Shown here: positions 31,401-39,474 of the stretch, piece after piece | How the letters are laid out: each line of letters starts with the position of its first letter | How positions within the stretch are numbered: the first letter of the stretch is position 1 | Origin: Prostheceraeus crozeri | Taxonomy: Eukaryota > Platyhelminthes > Polycladida > Euryleptidae | DNA length: 64,000 nt | Assembly (NCBI GenBank): GCA_907163375.1 | Contig: CAJQUW010010479.1 | Span: 1-64,000 of the forward strand | Reading direction: 5' to 3' | Position numbers and translations under genes: made by a program | The notes under the pieces: generated by a model | What the model was told of the DNA's origin: nothing | Databases searched by the model: none | The model's input: the letters and a program-made list of their open reading frames with translations, nothing else

Positions 31401-34400
31401 TTCATTAGCTGACGTCTTTCCAGTGTCTCCGCATAAATCACAAGGCACGTCTTCACGTCCATAAGTCCTCTCTCGAATATTTTTATAGCACAAAATGAAA
31501 TGCATCTGTTGGGTATATGCAAAAATTTAACATTTTCCCTATCTTTTTCATAAAATGAAGAGTGATATTGGTGGTTTATTAACAATAATCTGAATACAGC
31601 CTATGTCATGACTTGATTAATCAATGTATGACTAAAAAAAGGGGGTTTGCAAGTGAATCTAGCGAATGAAGTTCTGGATATCAAATCACCAGATCAGCTA
31701 AGAGATGAGGAACTGTGCCTGTTTTTGAAATCCACCAAGACACGCTGCTATTTTCCGTAGTTTTTGTACTTTTTGTCTCCGTACAATGGCTAAGTCTGCT
31801 TGGTACAGTGGCTTGGTCTCGGGCAAAATTAACAAGGGTTGGGAAAGCGTTTCTCATTCGGTTTGGTCTTGTGATTCGTCATATTGATTGAGCCATATTG
31901 ATGACACATATCATTATTCGTTTTTTAGGATGAATTCAATGAAGTTGAGCCTGACCCACGAACAACTGAAGATTGCTCGCCACGAGTTACGTGAAGGAGA
32001 CGTCATTCGTATCAATGCGTTTGCAGGAACTGGCAAAACAACTACTCTCCTTAACTTTTCTCGTTTCAATCCAGGAAGGAACTTTCTCCTCATTGTCTAC
32101 AACAAGTGAGACTAATTCAGATCGTGAGGAATTGACTTGTGTCAATACCATTTGATGAATTTATCGCTGAGACATTGAATAAAAAAATTAGAAACTTTAC
32201 TTTGTGGTCTCGTGGCACAGTGGTTAAGTACTTTTCCTTAGGATCTTTTGGTTGTGTGTTCGAGCCCCGACAGTGTCATTGGAAGTCGGCTTATCCTGAC
32301 TAAAAGTGTAACAGCGCTCCAGCATAGGTCAGCACCGTCCAAGTCGATATTGGGTGAGAAGTAGCGATAAAACAAGCACTTGGAATATTGCCTGTAATTA
32401 TTCACTATACAGATGATTGGCAATTTTGCCTTCACTGATAACATGGGCTTCACAAATAGCTTTTAATGTTGCTTAATGGAATGTATCATTGTGGAATCTT
32501 GCAAAGGAGAGCTTAACTTGTGATGAGACAACTGGTGGAAGATATTGAACGACGCAAGACGCTACTCCGACTGAGACGGATGTCTGAGAGACGTCGATAA
32601 TCTGAACGGAAGAATGAGGGAGGAGAGAATTGCAGATGAAATGAAGAAAATCATGAGAAGACCTCGCAACGGAAAGCGTGCGCACATCAAGCTTGAACGT
32701 CAGTGTAGGTATGTGTGCGGTGTGTGTGCTCCCCTACTGGGGGCTTGGACGTTGGTTGACAAATGGGGTTTAGTGAAATGAGAAAATTATTTTCTCACGA
32801 ACGACTCCAGAGGCGACGGATCGGATGACCGATGCGCTATCAAGATTTTTAAAAGAAAAATAAGTGCGACGTTTTCTCTTTTAAAAAACGTTGGTTGACA
32901 AAGTCAGACTTTATCTGAAGCAGTGTGAAGCTTTTAGTGCGGATGACCTTCCTTCCGACTTCTATGGCACTTTTCGATGTCAACCTTTGAACCAAAAGAT
33001 CGCTAAGCCAGGAGGTTAAGTACTGTGCCACGTTAAAAAAGGAAAGTGGAGAAAAAGTAAAGAAGCTAAACGAATGTGGGGAAGCTTGAGTTGATTGACT
33101 TCTCGGCTCATCTTGACAAATTACAGATGACAACGTCGCAAGACTGGATCTCACACTGCATGAAAGTGACGTTTTGATACTAGTGCGACAATCAGAAATT
33201 CGGGTCTGTCCTATTTTGTTCGTTGGATAAACAAAACTGAATCAGATCACTTGTGTAAAGCATAATAGAAGTTAGTGTTTATATTTCCCTGATAACTGCG
33301 GTTAAGGTTTCGAAGTTACCATATTCGTTAACTGGTCGGAGTTTTTTTTCAGTAACGGAATATTCGCGGAATCATCAAAATATTCGCGTGACGGACAAAT
33401 CTTAATCCCAGATTAGCATGCAGCAAAATAGCTTCAATTCTACGATCTTGTCTTAAGCTTATCTGACCTTAAGGGGAGGATTCTGCCCAAGCCTCTTTAT
33501 TTCTTTCTGCTATGATCAGATAAGATGTCTTAAAAGGTTTAAACGAGCATTTCAACCAGAAGCCTTTGGGTGAACGGTGACCCCAGCACGTCAATATTCG
33601 GCAACGAAAAGAAAGTTAACGCTATTCTAATGATGCCCCTCGCTCGATGCCGCATTATTTATCGCGTTATTTGAGGCGTTATTTATTTTTTGGCGCCTCA
33701 AATTGCGTTAAAATTTTTCTTGAAAGCAGCTAGGACATGAGTGGGCCTAATTTTTATGCCTTACAATCTAGCATTCAATTAATCATCTTACTAGTCACAG
33801 ATGACCATGAAAGAGCCACTGAAAGCATGCACTTGTACTGGAATGATGAAATTCTAAAAATTTTCAACTTCTTCCTTCTGCATTTGTTCATTTGAATTTC
33901 TTGCAATGGTTTCAAGATGCATTTTCAGATGAATGCATTATTTTCCTTAGATTCCTTAGATTTTAATCACAGTAGTTCGTAGAATACGCCCCCGTGGGCA
34001 TAAGCCTGCTCAAAAAGCCTCGTTCAGAAAGGGTAAATTTAATTTTTTAGGGAATGCGATTCTTAATATCCGATTTCATGTGGAACTTCACTTCATATCT
34101 TAGCTCAGTTTACATGAATTTTAGTTTGCATTTGCACGTATTCTTCACAAATGCCTTTTTTGCAGAGCCGCTCAGCTGCACGCTCAGAAAATCTTTCCGA
34201 AGAATGTTGAATGCCGAACTGGACATTCTTTAGCATTTCAAGCAGTGGGAAGAAAGTGAGTTGATGATGCTCTCCCGGTCTGTAGAAAGGTATATGTGGA
34301 CATTGTTAGGGAACATGCTTTCATCTTTTTTGATGGATATATTGCGATAACCTGACATTATCGTTCTAGGAGAGCATTCTAACCAAAAGATTTTTGTAGT

Positions 34401-34988
34401 ATCCTCGCTTGCCTTCTACTAGAATTAGCAAGCTAAAATTAGTTGCTGTTGTATTCTGCTAGTTCAAAATCGTGGTGAATTCCATTTTGACGTCATTCAG
34501 TGCTATATTAATGATGATGGCCCGTCAATGCATGTGACAAATAACTATCACGTGTGAATATAATACTTTGGGACAAGTGTTATGGTTTTATCATAATTCT
34601 TAAACTGAAGGCCCTGGAAAAATCTTGTGATCAATATATGAACACTGTGACAATATATGAATAAGTTTTCTGCATATTCATCGATAGTATTTACCTAATA
34701 ATAAATTTCCATTACAATCTGTCTAATATCTTCCGCAGTTATCGACATAAACTAGGAAACTTGAATACTCGGAGCTTGGTCGATATTCTCTCCGCCCTAG
34801 GATCTGGTGAAGGAAATTTGTTTCGCCGAGTGAAGCTCGTGAAAAACGCATTGGAGAGCTTTATTGCATCTGCAGAAAACTCTATCACATCAGATTTCAT
34901 CACATCGGACGCCACTGCGAAGGAAAAAGCACAAGCTGTGGAGGAGGCAAATGATGTCTGGAAATTGATGGTGGACAGGTCTCATAAC
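15638..34988 (+). CDS. FBH1: F-box DNA helicase 1, N-terminal half in seven exons (gene 3'-incomplete)
   Basis: The join is 15638-16420, 17855-18048, 22650-22878, 25500-25705, 31929-32105, 34166-34255 and 34739-34988. All junctions are GT-AG and all phases agree, giving 643 codons. FBH1 is a nuclear UvrD/SF1 3'-5' helicase with an F-box that forms an SCF ubiquitin ligase; in vertebrates it strips RAD51 from DNA and acts at stalled forks. Visible parts are an acidic/basic disordered N-terminus, an F-box at about 222-261, a WKKCYHRL block just after it, a middle region, a Q-like LTHEQ motif, Walker A (AFAGTGKT, about residue 500) and motif Ia ([16 protein letters not shown]). Motifs II to VI (about 400 residues) were not found downstream. 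Transposons fill introns 2 and 4. The family call is firm; activity of this copy is unknown. Confidence 0.85.
16421..17854 (+). other. FBH1 intron 1
   Basis: 1434 bases, donor GTAAGC and acceptor TTCGTTACAG. A 19-base direct repeat TCAACTGCAGAAATTCAAT occurs near 16498 and 16553. No gene, SINE or defined transposon was recognised inside; an 82-codon open frame at 16787-17035 has no features of a protein. Confidence 0.6.
17855..18048 (+). CDS. FBH1: FBH1 exon 2: post-F-box block
   Basis: The exon begins [11 protein letters not shown], the conserved (F)xxWKKxYHR segment that directly follows the F-box in FBH1 proteins. It runs on through a helical stretch ([20 protein letters not shown]). Acceptor ACAG at 17851-17854 and donor TTTTTTC|GTGAGT give 194 bases and end in phase 2. 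Confidence 0.8.
18859..18882. repeat. (AG)n microsatellite
   Basis: About eleven uninterrupted AG dinucleotides. Confidence 0.95.
19438..20064 (+). pseudogene. hAT transposase C-terminal region (dimerisation domain)
   Basis: Residues about 95-165 hold the hAT C-terminal block: [40 protein letters not shown] and [14 protein letters not shown]. The upstream [19 protein letters not shown] is homologous to LPIGKRLLRTCKFLDP in element C, so the two copies share a transposase family. The first 'start' is only where the frame opens; the N-terminal zinc finger and catalytic residues are missing. The frame ends at TGA 20062 after a charged helix. Confidence 0.8.
20063..20317 (+). pseudogene. Coiled-coil tail of the hAT transposase in the +1 frame
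   Basis: Directly at the stop of the preceding frame, the +1 frame opens. It encodes a Lys/Glu-rich coiled coil ([20 protein letters not shown] and following) ending VISPKKLK. Element C has the same order of dimerisation domain then charged tail, and also needs a +1 change. The likely explanation is an indel in each degraded copy; frameshifting during translation is an alternative that sequence alone cannot settle. Confidence 0.5.
20617..20702. repeat. Inverted repeat inside element D
   Basis: CAGTTCCATTTGGCCCAG then ATTTGGTTGT is mirrored by ACAACCAAAT then CCTAGCCAATTGGAACTG, with about 30 bases between. It may be a structural or protein-binding site, or a small foldback. Confidence 0.55.
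22020..22480 (+). pseudogene. Decayed DDE (IS630/Tc1-like) transposase N-terminal remnant
   Basis: Across two + frames the segment reads [19 protein letters not shown], then [20 protein letters not shown] and [11 protein letters not shown], then after further breaks [15 protein letters not shown]. The order (helix-turn-helix, W-K-N spacing, MTVHRY) matches N-terminal parts of IS630-like DDE transposases found in invertebrates. Several stops and frameshifts interrupt it. The catalytic half is missing. The call rests on pattern recognition, so confidence is moderate. Confidence 0.4.
22650..22878 (+). CDS. FBH1: FBH1 exon 3: middle region
   Basis: Acceptor CCTTTTTAG and donor CCAGAG|GTTTGT give 229 bases, phase 2 to phase 0. 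The reading [20 protein letters not shown] and [20 protein letters not shown] matches the FBH1 middle region in which a HPL(L/Y) segment, an acidic PD and a W-hydrophobic helix follow in order. Similarity is weaker than in flanking exons, but phases fit both neighbours. Confidence 0.7.
23192..23560 (+). pseudogene. Histone H3-like ORF lacking 14 internal residues (intact frame)
   Basis: The 122-residue ORF starts [19 protein letters not shown] and ends [17 protein letters not shown], clearly histone H3 (normally 136 codons). An in-frame gap removes residues about 50-63, that is most of the aN helix and its link to a1, leaving TVALR joined to KLPFQRLV. Other changes (mature numbering) are G13C, A29G, S31A, R40C, G44R, T80I, L103F, R116L and A134T. 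Tail lysines 4, 9, 14, 18, 23, 27 and 36 remain. SSAV near residue 89 resembles replication-type H3 more than H3.3. Codon use is GC-rich compared with the surroundings. No stem-loop or poly-A tail is evident. It lies in FBH1 intron 3 on the same strand. A processed or duplicated pseudogene is most likely; an expressed short variant cannot be excluded. Confidence 0.85.
23587..23765 (+). repeat. tRNA-derived SINE (family SINE-A), copy 1
   Basis: The start TGGTCTCCGTGACGCAGTG is followed by ATTAAGTGCTTAGCC (A-box-like) and GGTTGAGTCCCGA (B-box-like). The conserved body is GTCATTGGAAGTCG, GGGCATCCGGACTAAAAGG, CGCTCCAGACTAAAGTCTG and GTCCAAGCCTCC. The same body recurs at 29657-29872, 32204-32372, 32728-33033 and 53706-53815. 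It begins 26 bases after the H3-like stop codon. Confidence 0.8.
25500..25705 (+). CDS. FBH1: FBH1 exon 4: helical region before the helicase core
   Basis: Acceptor TCTCCTTTTAG and donor TATGG|GTGAGT give 206 bases, phase 0 to phase 2. The reading [18 protein letters not shown] and [20 protein letters not shown] matches the FBH1 segment with an IA-(I/V)LL helix followed by a (N)RI-Y-IFY helix. A second donor six bases upstream (CTTCG|GTATGG) has the same phase, so the boundary could be 25699; GTGAGT is the stronger site. Confidence 0.75.
25706..26300 (+). other. FBH1 intron 4, left part
   Basis: AT-rich intron sequence carrying a tRNA-like SINE head on the minus strand. Otherwise no feature was recognised before element E. 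Confidence 0.45.
26005..26105 (-). repeat. tRNA-derived SINE-like head (different from SINE-A)
   Basis: On the minus strand GAGTGGCAGGGTGGCTCATT has an A-box-like GGTGGCTCA, and CGGATCGAAACTACC about 50 bases later is B-box-like. The tail is not defined. It could also be a tRNA pseudogene; no cloverleaf was verified. Confidence 0.35.
26754..27274 (-). pseudogene. PiggyBac transposase remnant
   Basis: The upstream frame (26963-27274) contains [20 protein letters not shown] and [15 protein letters not shown], corresponding to the YFDNFFTS-LLxxLxxRGxxxxGT block with the second catalytic Asp. The downstream frame (26754-26966) reads [15 protein letters not shown] then [19 protein letters not shown]. 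This is the WxDNKxVxxxST and YNxxMGGVDxxD block with the third Asp (Val before Asp is Lys here). A frameshift separates them; the N-terminal region with the first Asp and the cysteine-rich tail are missing. It is a different lineage from the copy at 36.9-39.5 kb. Confidence 0.75.
27586..28080 (-). pseudogene. Non-LTR retrotransposon reverse-transcriptase C-terminal part
   Basis: The minus frame reads [33 protein letters not shown] and [20 protein letters not shown], then [14 protein letters not shown] and [13 protein letters not shown]. These are the thumb-side blocks of CR1/Jockey-type LINE reverse transcriptases (DL-WS-W-L-FN-KC, KDLGV, KAN-LG, LY-LVRP). It continues a YADD-bearing piece at 28313-28403, interrupted by a SINE. 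Further upstream LINE sequence is probably present to about 28645, but it is too decayed to define. Confidence 0.8.
28081..28312 (-). repeat. tRNA-derived SINE (family SINE-B) inserted in the LINE
   Basis: On the minus strand CCGGCGCTGTGGCCGTGTGG then TAGAGTGTTCGC is A-box-like, and GACCTTGGTTCAAATCTTGG is B-box-like. The unit ends in a T/A-rich tail (28081-28100). It splits the reverse-transcriptase frame between [10 protein letters not shown] and [16 protein letters not shown] clear target duplication could not be fixed. Confidence 0.65.
28313..28403 (-). pseudogene. LINE reverse-transcriptase catalytic core piece (YADD)
   Basis: The frame reads [15 protein letters not shown], the (Y/F)ADD catalytic box of a non-LTR reverse transcriptase. 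It is followed directly by the SINE-B insertion and then the rest of the enzyme at 27586-28080. Confidence 0.7.
28646..29028. other. Gene-free stretch with ACCCGACCC array
   Basis: At 28720-28775 the words AACCCGACC and ACCCGACCCGACCCG recur, resembling the subterminal array of another transposon, but no terminus is visible. The rest of this stretch within element E is AT-rich and non-coding. Confidence 0.35.
29029..29075 (+). mobile_element. Second, unpaired CAGGGTGGCGGC end inside element E
   Basis: CAGGGTGGCGGCTGAGCCCG at 29029 repeats the left terminus of element E. The only matching right terminus is at 30010, and its flank (GTAGAA) pairs with 26301 instead. The left flank here (TGAATT) has no partner. 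It is probably a relic of a second copy. Confidence 0.6.
29657..29872 (-). repeat. SINE-A copy 2 with 17-bp target duplication
   Basis: The 17-mer AAAGTAGTTTAAAGCAG occurs exactly at 29640-29656 and 29873-29889, fixing the 216-bp insertion. On the minus strand it runs from a tRNA-like head (CCGTGGGACAGTGGTTAAGT, B-box-like AGTCGAGCCCCGA) through the family body to a short A/T-rich tail. This is the most complete copy and shows L1-type or similar target-primed insertion. Confidence 0.9.
30017..30360 (+). other. Intron 4 sequence between element E and the large foldback
   Basis: No gene, domain or repeat end was recognised. Confidence 0.4.
30361..30653. repeat. 293-bp foldback with about 130-bp inverted arms
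   Basis: GTAATTATCACGTCAATTGG at the left edge pairs with a TGACGTGATAATTAC right edge. Pairing continues inward through TTATTTTGATTCACACATTA, ATGCATGTTGTTGTCATCAT and TTTTCTTC with few interruptions to a CTTGTAAGTTCTGATTTACAAG centre near 30505. It lies in FBH1 intron 4. The transcript would form a long hairpin. It is likely a miniature foldback transposon; no unambiguous target duplication was seen. Confidence 0.85.
30972..31120 (+). pseudogene. Possible THAP-like zinc-finger scrap
   Basis: [11 protein letters not shown] opens like a THAP domain. In another frame [20 protein letters not shown] follows at the expected place for F-x-FPxD. A stop and a frame change separate the parts, and the later Cys-His pair is not evident. 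The match may be coincidental. Confidence 0.25.
31121..31928 (+). other. Intron 4 right part
   Basis: No gene or repeat boundary recognised. It ends in a polypyrimidine run and TTTTTTAG acceptor for exon 5. Confidence 0.45.
31929..32105 (+). CDS. FBH1: FBH1 exon 5: Q-like motif and Walker A
   Basis: 177 bases, phase 2 to phase 2. [16 protein letters not shown] is the conserved LTxEQ motif that precedes motif I in FBH1. [16 protein letters not shown] is Walker A with the intact GKT that binds the ATP phosphates. [10 protein letters not shown] matches the following FLYVxFNK strand. The donor is AACAA|GTGAGA. This exon gives the firmest identification. Confidence 0.9.
32204..32372 (+). repeat. 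SINE-A copy 3
   Basis: TGGTCTCGTGGCACAGTGG, TTCGAGCCCCGA, GTGTCATTGGAAGTCGGC and AGCACCGTCCAAG are the family landmarks. It lies in FBH1 intron 5, about 100 bases after exon 5, on the gene's strand. The 3' third is diverged. Confidence 0.75.
32373..32727 (+). other. FBH1 intron 5, middle part
   Basis: Non-coding. A CTGAGACG(G)ATGTCTGAGAGACG word pair near 32570 is a minor local repeat. Confidence 0.4.
32728..33033 (-). repeat. SINE-A copy 4, interrupted by a younger insertion
   Basis: The minus-strand family body can be followed from the right end (TGGCACAGTACTTAACC) through GTGCCATAGAAGTCGG to CCAAGCCCCCAGTAGGGGAG at the left. It is interrupted by 124 bases. The duplicated 15-mer ACGTTGGTTGACAAA at 32749-32763 and 32888-32902 is part of the SINE and marks the insertion site. 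Confidence 0.75.
32764..32887. repeat. 124-bp retro-insertion inside SINE-A copy 4
   Basis: The insert is bounded by an exact 15-bp duplication and ends in a short A-run on the + strand. It includes GGCGACGGATCGGATGACCG ATGCGCTATC; in complement this is reminiscent of a tRNA-like head, so a second small SINE is plausible. Its family is unassigned. Confidence 0.6.
33034..34165 (+). other. FBH1 intron 5, right part
   Basis: About 1.1 kb without a supported gene. A GCGTTATTTGAGGCGTTATT repeat pair near 33670 is notable but unassigned. It ends in the TGCCTTTTTTGCAG acceptor. Confidence 0.45.
34166..34255 (+). CDS. FBH1: FBH1 exon 6: motif Ia region
   Basis: 90 bases, phase 2 to phase 2. [20 protein letters not shown] and [11 protein letters not shown] match the family segment A-x-x-FPxNVxCxTxHSxA that follows Walker A and contains motif Ia. 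The frame fits only with the neighbouring exons, so it is strong evidence for the splice model. Confidence 0.9.
34256..34738 (+). other. FBH1 intron 6
   Basis: 483 bases, donor GTGAGT and acceptor CTTCCGCAG. No inserted element was recognised. Confidence 0.65.
34739..34988 (+). CDS. FBH1: FBH1 exon 7: helical insert between motifs Ia and II
   Basis: 250 bases, phase 2 to phase 0. [40 protein letters not shown] and [20 protein letters not shown] match the FBH1 segment with (N)L-x-SVL, AKLV-x-x-LE-FxxSAD and the A-x-x-W-x-M helix before motif II. The donor is CATAAC|GTAAGC. This is the last exon I can identify. Confidence 0.85.
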
Positions 34989-36898
34989 GTAAGCAACATG
35001 AAATTTCCATTTTCACTGAGTGATAAATGATTTGCAGAAGGTACTGCATGACTGTCTGGTCCTGGTTTTCTATCATCTGATAACGATTCCAACGAGTTTT
35101 GAGTCATCATTTATCGAAGCAGATATCACTGCATCCACATCTCCTGCTACGAGTAAAATTCAACCGAACATTTTATAAGTACCGCTACCTGCGCCAATGC
35201 ATGAAAGGGAGAGCTACACACTGTATTGATTCATTTTCGCCAATTCCCGAAAATTATGCGGGAAGGATCCGGATGAAAATAATATCCAGGGATTATAGCT
35301 GTCTCAAAATTAAGTCCATTGCAAATATATAAATCGTTGTTCCAAGATTGATTTTGTCCAACGTCCGTTGGAGATGAAGGAAAAGTACTTTTTCATGTAG
35401 GAGCGTGCTTTACATTTCTTACAGTTAAATAAGTAGTAGTGACATATCATCATGTACAGTATACTAAGCACACTAAACGCTTACTGCACAATGTGAAAAT
35501 AATTGGTGATGTTAATAACGCTTTTTGCCAAGATAGTTCTAGGAAGAGTTTTCACTTTCCTGCCTACTGAAAAGATGAGTGAGCTCATCAGTACTTGTAG
35601 GTTTCTGTCGAACAATCTATCTTTTTTTGAGAGCGGATTTTTGAAAAAAGAAAATAACTGTTTACAAAACTTCACAGCTAATAACGGAAAAATTTGAGAT
35701 TAATCTCTTTAATGCATTTTTTTCTAAAATTTCCGAAGAACGATTGATTCAATGAATTTTGATTATTCCTGCTTTGCCTCAGTTGTCAGTTCAGTTTCAT
35801 AATAGTTTTCCGCTATCAGTGACAAATGTTTTGGCAAAAATCTACCTATAGTTACACCGTGAATGCTGAACTCCTTGAATCGGATATTGAGATAACGAAG
35901 CTAATCACGTAAAAATTTGCACTATCAATTGACACCACTATTACCTTCCCCCATTAGGGTTAGCCTACCGTGGTATATGCAGCATTATTGCCTGTTAATT
36001 GCCTGTTGATTGTATATCAACATGGCAGAATTATCTCTTTATCGATGTTGTTTGAAACTCGTTGACATTAGAGATTCAGTAATCTTTTGAAGCTAATATG
36101 AATGAATCCTCGGCTTTTAACGAAAATCCAAGAATCCATCACGATATAATGCATATGTTGAAAGTACGCAATTGTTTGATAAACGGTCGTTCTAAAATTC
36201 GAACTTCCTATGGATTGCAATCATAACCTCATCATTTAGCATTAGCCTTCTATCAGATTATTTCCTCCTTTGTTTCCACATCGGCATCCTTCGTTTGGTG
36301 GTTAGCCTACCTGTTCTTTAGAAAATGCAACAATTTTTTCTTATTCTTCCACTTGGTCTAGATCCTTTCATGTGGCCTTCAATAATCTCTCCCAATTAAC
36401 CTTCATAATGTCGAATGAAGTCCAAGCCATCAATGCTGCCTTCTATCTTCGGAATCTATCTATTTCTATCTAATTCTATCTTCCATCTTCGGAAATGCAG
36501 CAGCTGCAGTCACTTTGCCCTGGTACCATTAAATCTATATAAACATCTTGAATCTATTCGCCGAAAAGAAAGTATCCGCTGGAATAAACGGAATGTGCAA
36601 ATTACATAGGCTTGCGATACAGAGCACTGTCATGTAGTCTAAGTAAATTAATAAGAAAGCATATTATATACTTTTATGTCAGAATTTTGTAAATTCTGTT
36701 TCATTTAGCACAACTGACCTAGAATCGGCGTGAAGGTGACCGGCCGCTTTCCTTAACTGATAATATCAGTGAATTAGTGATATGACAAGCAGAAGTGAAA
36801 TATCTATGTTTTTGTGACTGGTGTGTTTACTGTTTAGCACAATATAAATATGTCGCATAATCCAAAAGTGAAGTAACTAGTGTGCGAGTATATCATTT
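34989..36898. other. Gene-free stretch after the last FBH1 exon found
   Basis: After the exon 7 donor no exon with FBH1 motif II could be found. Open frames at 35099-35332 and 35503-35697 have no reliable match. The rest is AT-rich, including a TCTATCT-rich patch near 36450. Confidence 0.5.
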
Positions 36899-36902
36899 TT
36901 AA

Positions 36903-39470
36903 CACTCGAAGCGCGGCGGCATCAAATTTGACGCTTTTGTACTTAAAATCCGTCCTCCACTGTTACATTTCATGTATGCTAATCATGATACGATTAGCTG
37001 ACTTTTTCTACTTCTTATAGACGATGACTAAAGTGCCACTTAGTCGCTATTTTATGTTAAACATCTTAGATGCTCACTGAATTAACCATTAACCGCGGAA
37101 GGCGTCAAAAATGACGCTTTAGATTAAGTAATTGGAAAATTTATTATTCCATATTTTTCGTTCACCGGCTTTTATGATCTCGTCTCTCAATACATAGGAG
37201 CAGAAATAAAAAGTTCTAACTGTTGATAATCATTTGCTATTTGTTGCAATCATGACGATGACCAACAACCTCAAACACAGTCAACACAGGCACAGGCAAC
37301 GTAAGTCTCTTTCTTTGCCATACACACTCCGCAACACAGCTTCCCACAAACATTGCACACTGTGTTTGTTTTGTTGTGGTGAGCACTAACTTGACAATTT
37401 CGCCTTTTTGATGGGGTGCTGTAGAAGCAAAATAATCACGAAGAGATGGCGCGACTGATATGTGGTGAAAGGGACACAGTTGTTCACCATGTTGCAGCAT
37501 GAATGACTGGCGAGGCAATTGACTGTTAAAACATTTTTTGTAAAGTATCCATGAATTGATAATCGATAAATCGAGAATGTTGTAAAACACAGTGATTGGC
37601 CAACGCCGAGTAGGAGCCTTCGTGGCATACTTTCGCGTCAGAATCCATGACATCCACTCCGATCTTAGTAGCATTGTAGAATGCAATGGGCTCAGGTAAT
37701 TTTTTGTTGTTGTCCTGTACCTTGCAGGAATTATGTAGGGAGGACAGAAGAACAACCACTTTTTCTTTTTCCCCTTGTACACAAAAAGCGTGATTGGTTT
37801 TTCAACGAGCATGTAAGCATCACAACCGTAACAGATCCATTGAAGTCTCACTCGTAAGTAGTACCTTCTTGGTATTTCTCCTATTGTTCGCCTTATTGTA
37901 TCAACAATGGTGGTATCAACCTTCAACAAGTCCTCGGCCAAAGTTCTTGATGTGAAGAAATTGTCCGTGTTCACGTTGTATCCTTTCCGAACATATGGCA
38001 ACATCTACTTTAGCACAACGTGTTGACCCAATTTACCTTCGTAATCTTCTTTGTCAAAGTAAGGGAATCCATTCAAAACGAAGTTACTCTCCACCTCGCA
38101 TAGAACCCAGAACTTGATACCGAATTTATCGGGCTTGTTCTGCATATAAACGATAAATGGACATCGAACTTTACATGGCAAGAACTGCTCACCTACTATG
38201 AGATTCTGTTGTGGGACATAAGTGCTTTGACTGTTTTCAAATAATCGATCCCATAACTGAGAGATGGGTCTAAATCTATCACTTTTTACTATGACCTTTG
38301 TCTTCGAATCGCAAGTATCGCATAATAGAGCGGAATCGGTCCCGATAAATAGTGTTCATCACAATTGGAAGGTCCCACTTTTTGTTCGACATCATGTCTA
38401 TGTCGAATTTCGATGCTGCAGTAGCACCCCGAATAATCAGAATCCCGAGGAATGCAAGAAATTCGGCTTTGTCGATAGACCATGTATCATCCCCTTGATG
38501 ACGAGCTTCTTCGATTGTATACTTCATGACGCAGTTGATCATGGCATCGTCGAATATCAAATTGGAGGCAGAGAAGAAATTGTCAGTGTCGATCGCGCAC
38601 GTGTCCGTGACTTACAGCCTGCTGAAGCTTTGAAGACATTTCGCACTGATCGTCTTCCACTGCTGAGATCGCCTGTTGAATCGTCAAGTAACTTCCATTT
38701 GCTTTCGTCCTTACCCATAAGCCCAGTTGTATCAGTTCGATTTCTAATAATATCAGGTGTTTCCTCATCATCAGTACCACTACTGTTGTCAACCGAAGAA
38801 TCGTGTAATAAATTGTCATCAACACCGTCCAAAATACCTTCACTGTGTTCGAGTTCTAATTCCACACCTTCGGAGCGGTCGGACGAAGTGTTAGTCAAGC
38901 GTCTTATCGCTTGAGCTGCCTCTCTTTTCGTTCACCGCATGATACAAGTCTGATATCAAAGTTTGAAGACATTAGCCTTACCGTCAGACGATCAAGTCTG
39001 ACACGCCTTCATTGGTTGCTATATTCGTGCTGTAGTCATATTGAATGCAGTCACGCTTCTCAATAAGAAAGTGACCGTATGAGCGCAAACGCCTCACTCG
39101 ACAATGCATACGCTGTATGCAAGGTCATACACATTGGCCACACTTGCAGTAGCTAAGATTGCACAACGATGCCGTCAATCGGAGTGCGCTGAGAATTTTT
39201 AGCGATACAAGAAATGTAAGAGAGTACATAGATCTTCAATTTTACAACTGACATGCAATATTCAAATACCGAAATATTAGACATCACGGTATCTCTATAT
39301 TTAGTGTCTGATTGTCAACATATAAATAGCCTGAATGTAATCAGTAATGCCTACAAATCGAAGGAAAAGTTTCCAGGTCAGTAACATGTAGTACCGCATA
39401 AAATATTGAAAGGCGTCAATCATGACGCCTGTCGCGGTTTTAGGTAATCCAATTGTCAGCGCTTCTAGTG
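36903..39470 (-). mobile_element. PiggyBac element with both ends and TTAA target duplications
   Basis: TTAA at 36899-36902 and 39471-39474 flank ends that mirror each other (CACTCGAAGCGC and GCGCTTCTAGTG, one mismatch). At 2568 bp it has the usual full length. Palindromic GGCGTCAAAAATGACGC and GGCGTCAATCATGACGCC words sit subterminally at 37101 and 39411, with a related one at 36921. The transposase inside is on the minus strand and is inactivated. The boundaries are among the best preserved in the window. Confidence 0.92.
37237..38898 (-). pseudogene. PiggyBac transposase, nearly full length but inactivated
   Basis: An acidic N-terminus (38557-38898) is followed by AEFLAFLGILIIRG and MNTIYRDRFRSIMRYLRFED, then DRFRPISQLWDRLF. 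Next comes NLIVGEQFLPCKVRCPF, where the catalytic Asp of the (T/S)xDE(Q/A) box is Gly (codon 38191-38193). KPDKFGIKFWVLCE follows. GYNVNTDNFFTSRTLAEDLL keeps the second Asp and YNATKIGVDVMD keeps the third. RRWPITVFYNILDLSIINSW precedes a zinc-ring tail, CNVCGKLCCGVCM, in another frame. A stop near 38008, at least three frameshifts and the Asp-to-Gly change make it non-functional. The family is certain. Confidence 0.92.
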
Positions 39471-39474
39471 TTAA

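Noticed and set aside
34989..35140. Short intron followed by an FBH1 exon 8 starting at about 35039
   Set aside because: The frame after the possible TTTGCAG acceptor does not match the family and lacks the expected motif before closing.
35503..35697. Frame with VFTFLPTEKMSELISTCRFL that loosely resembles an F-box
   Set aside because: Only a short hydrophobic pattern matches, there is no plausible splice context, and FBH1 already has its F-box in exon 1.
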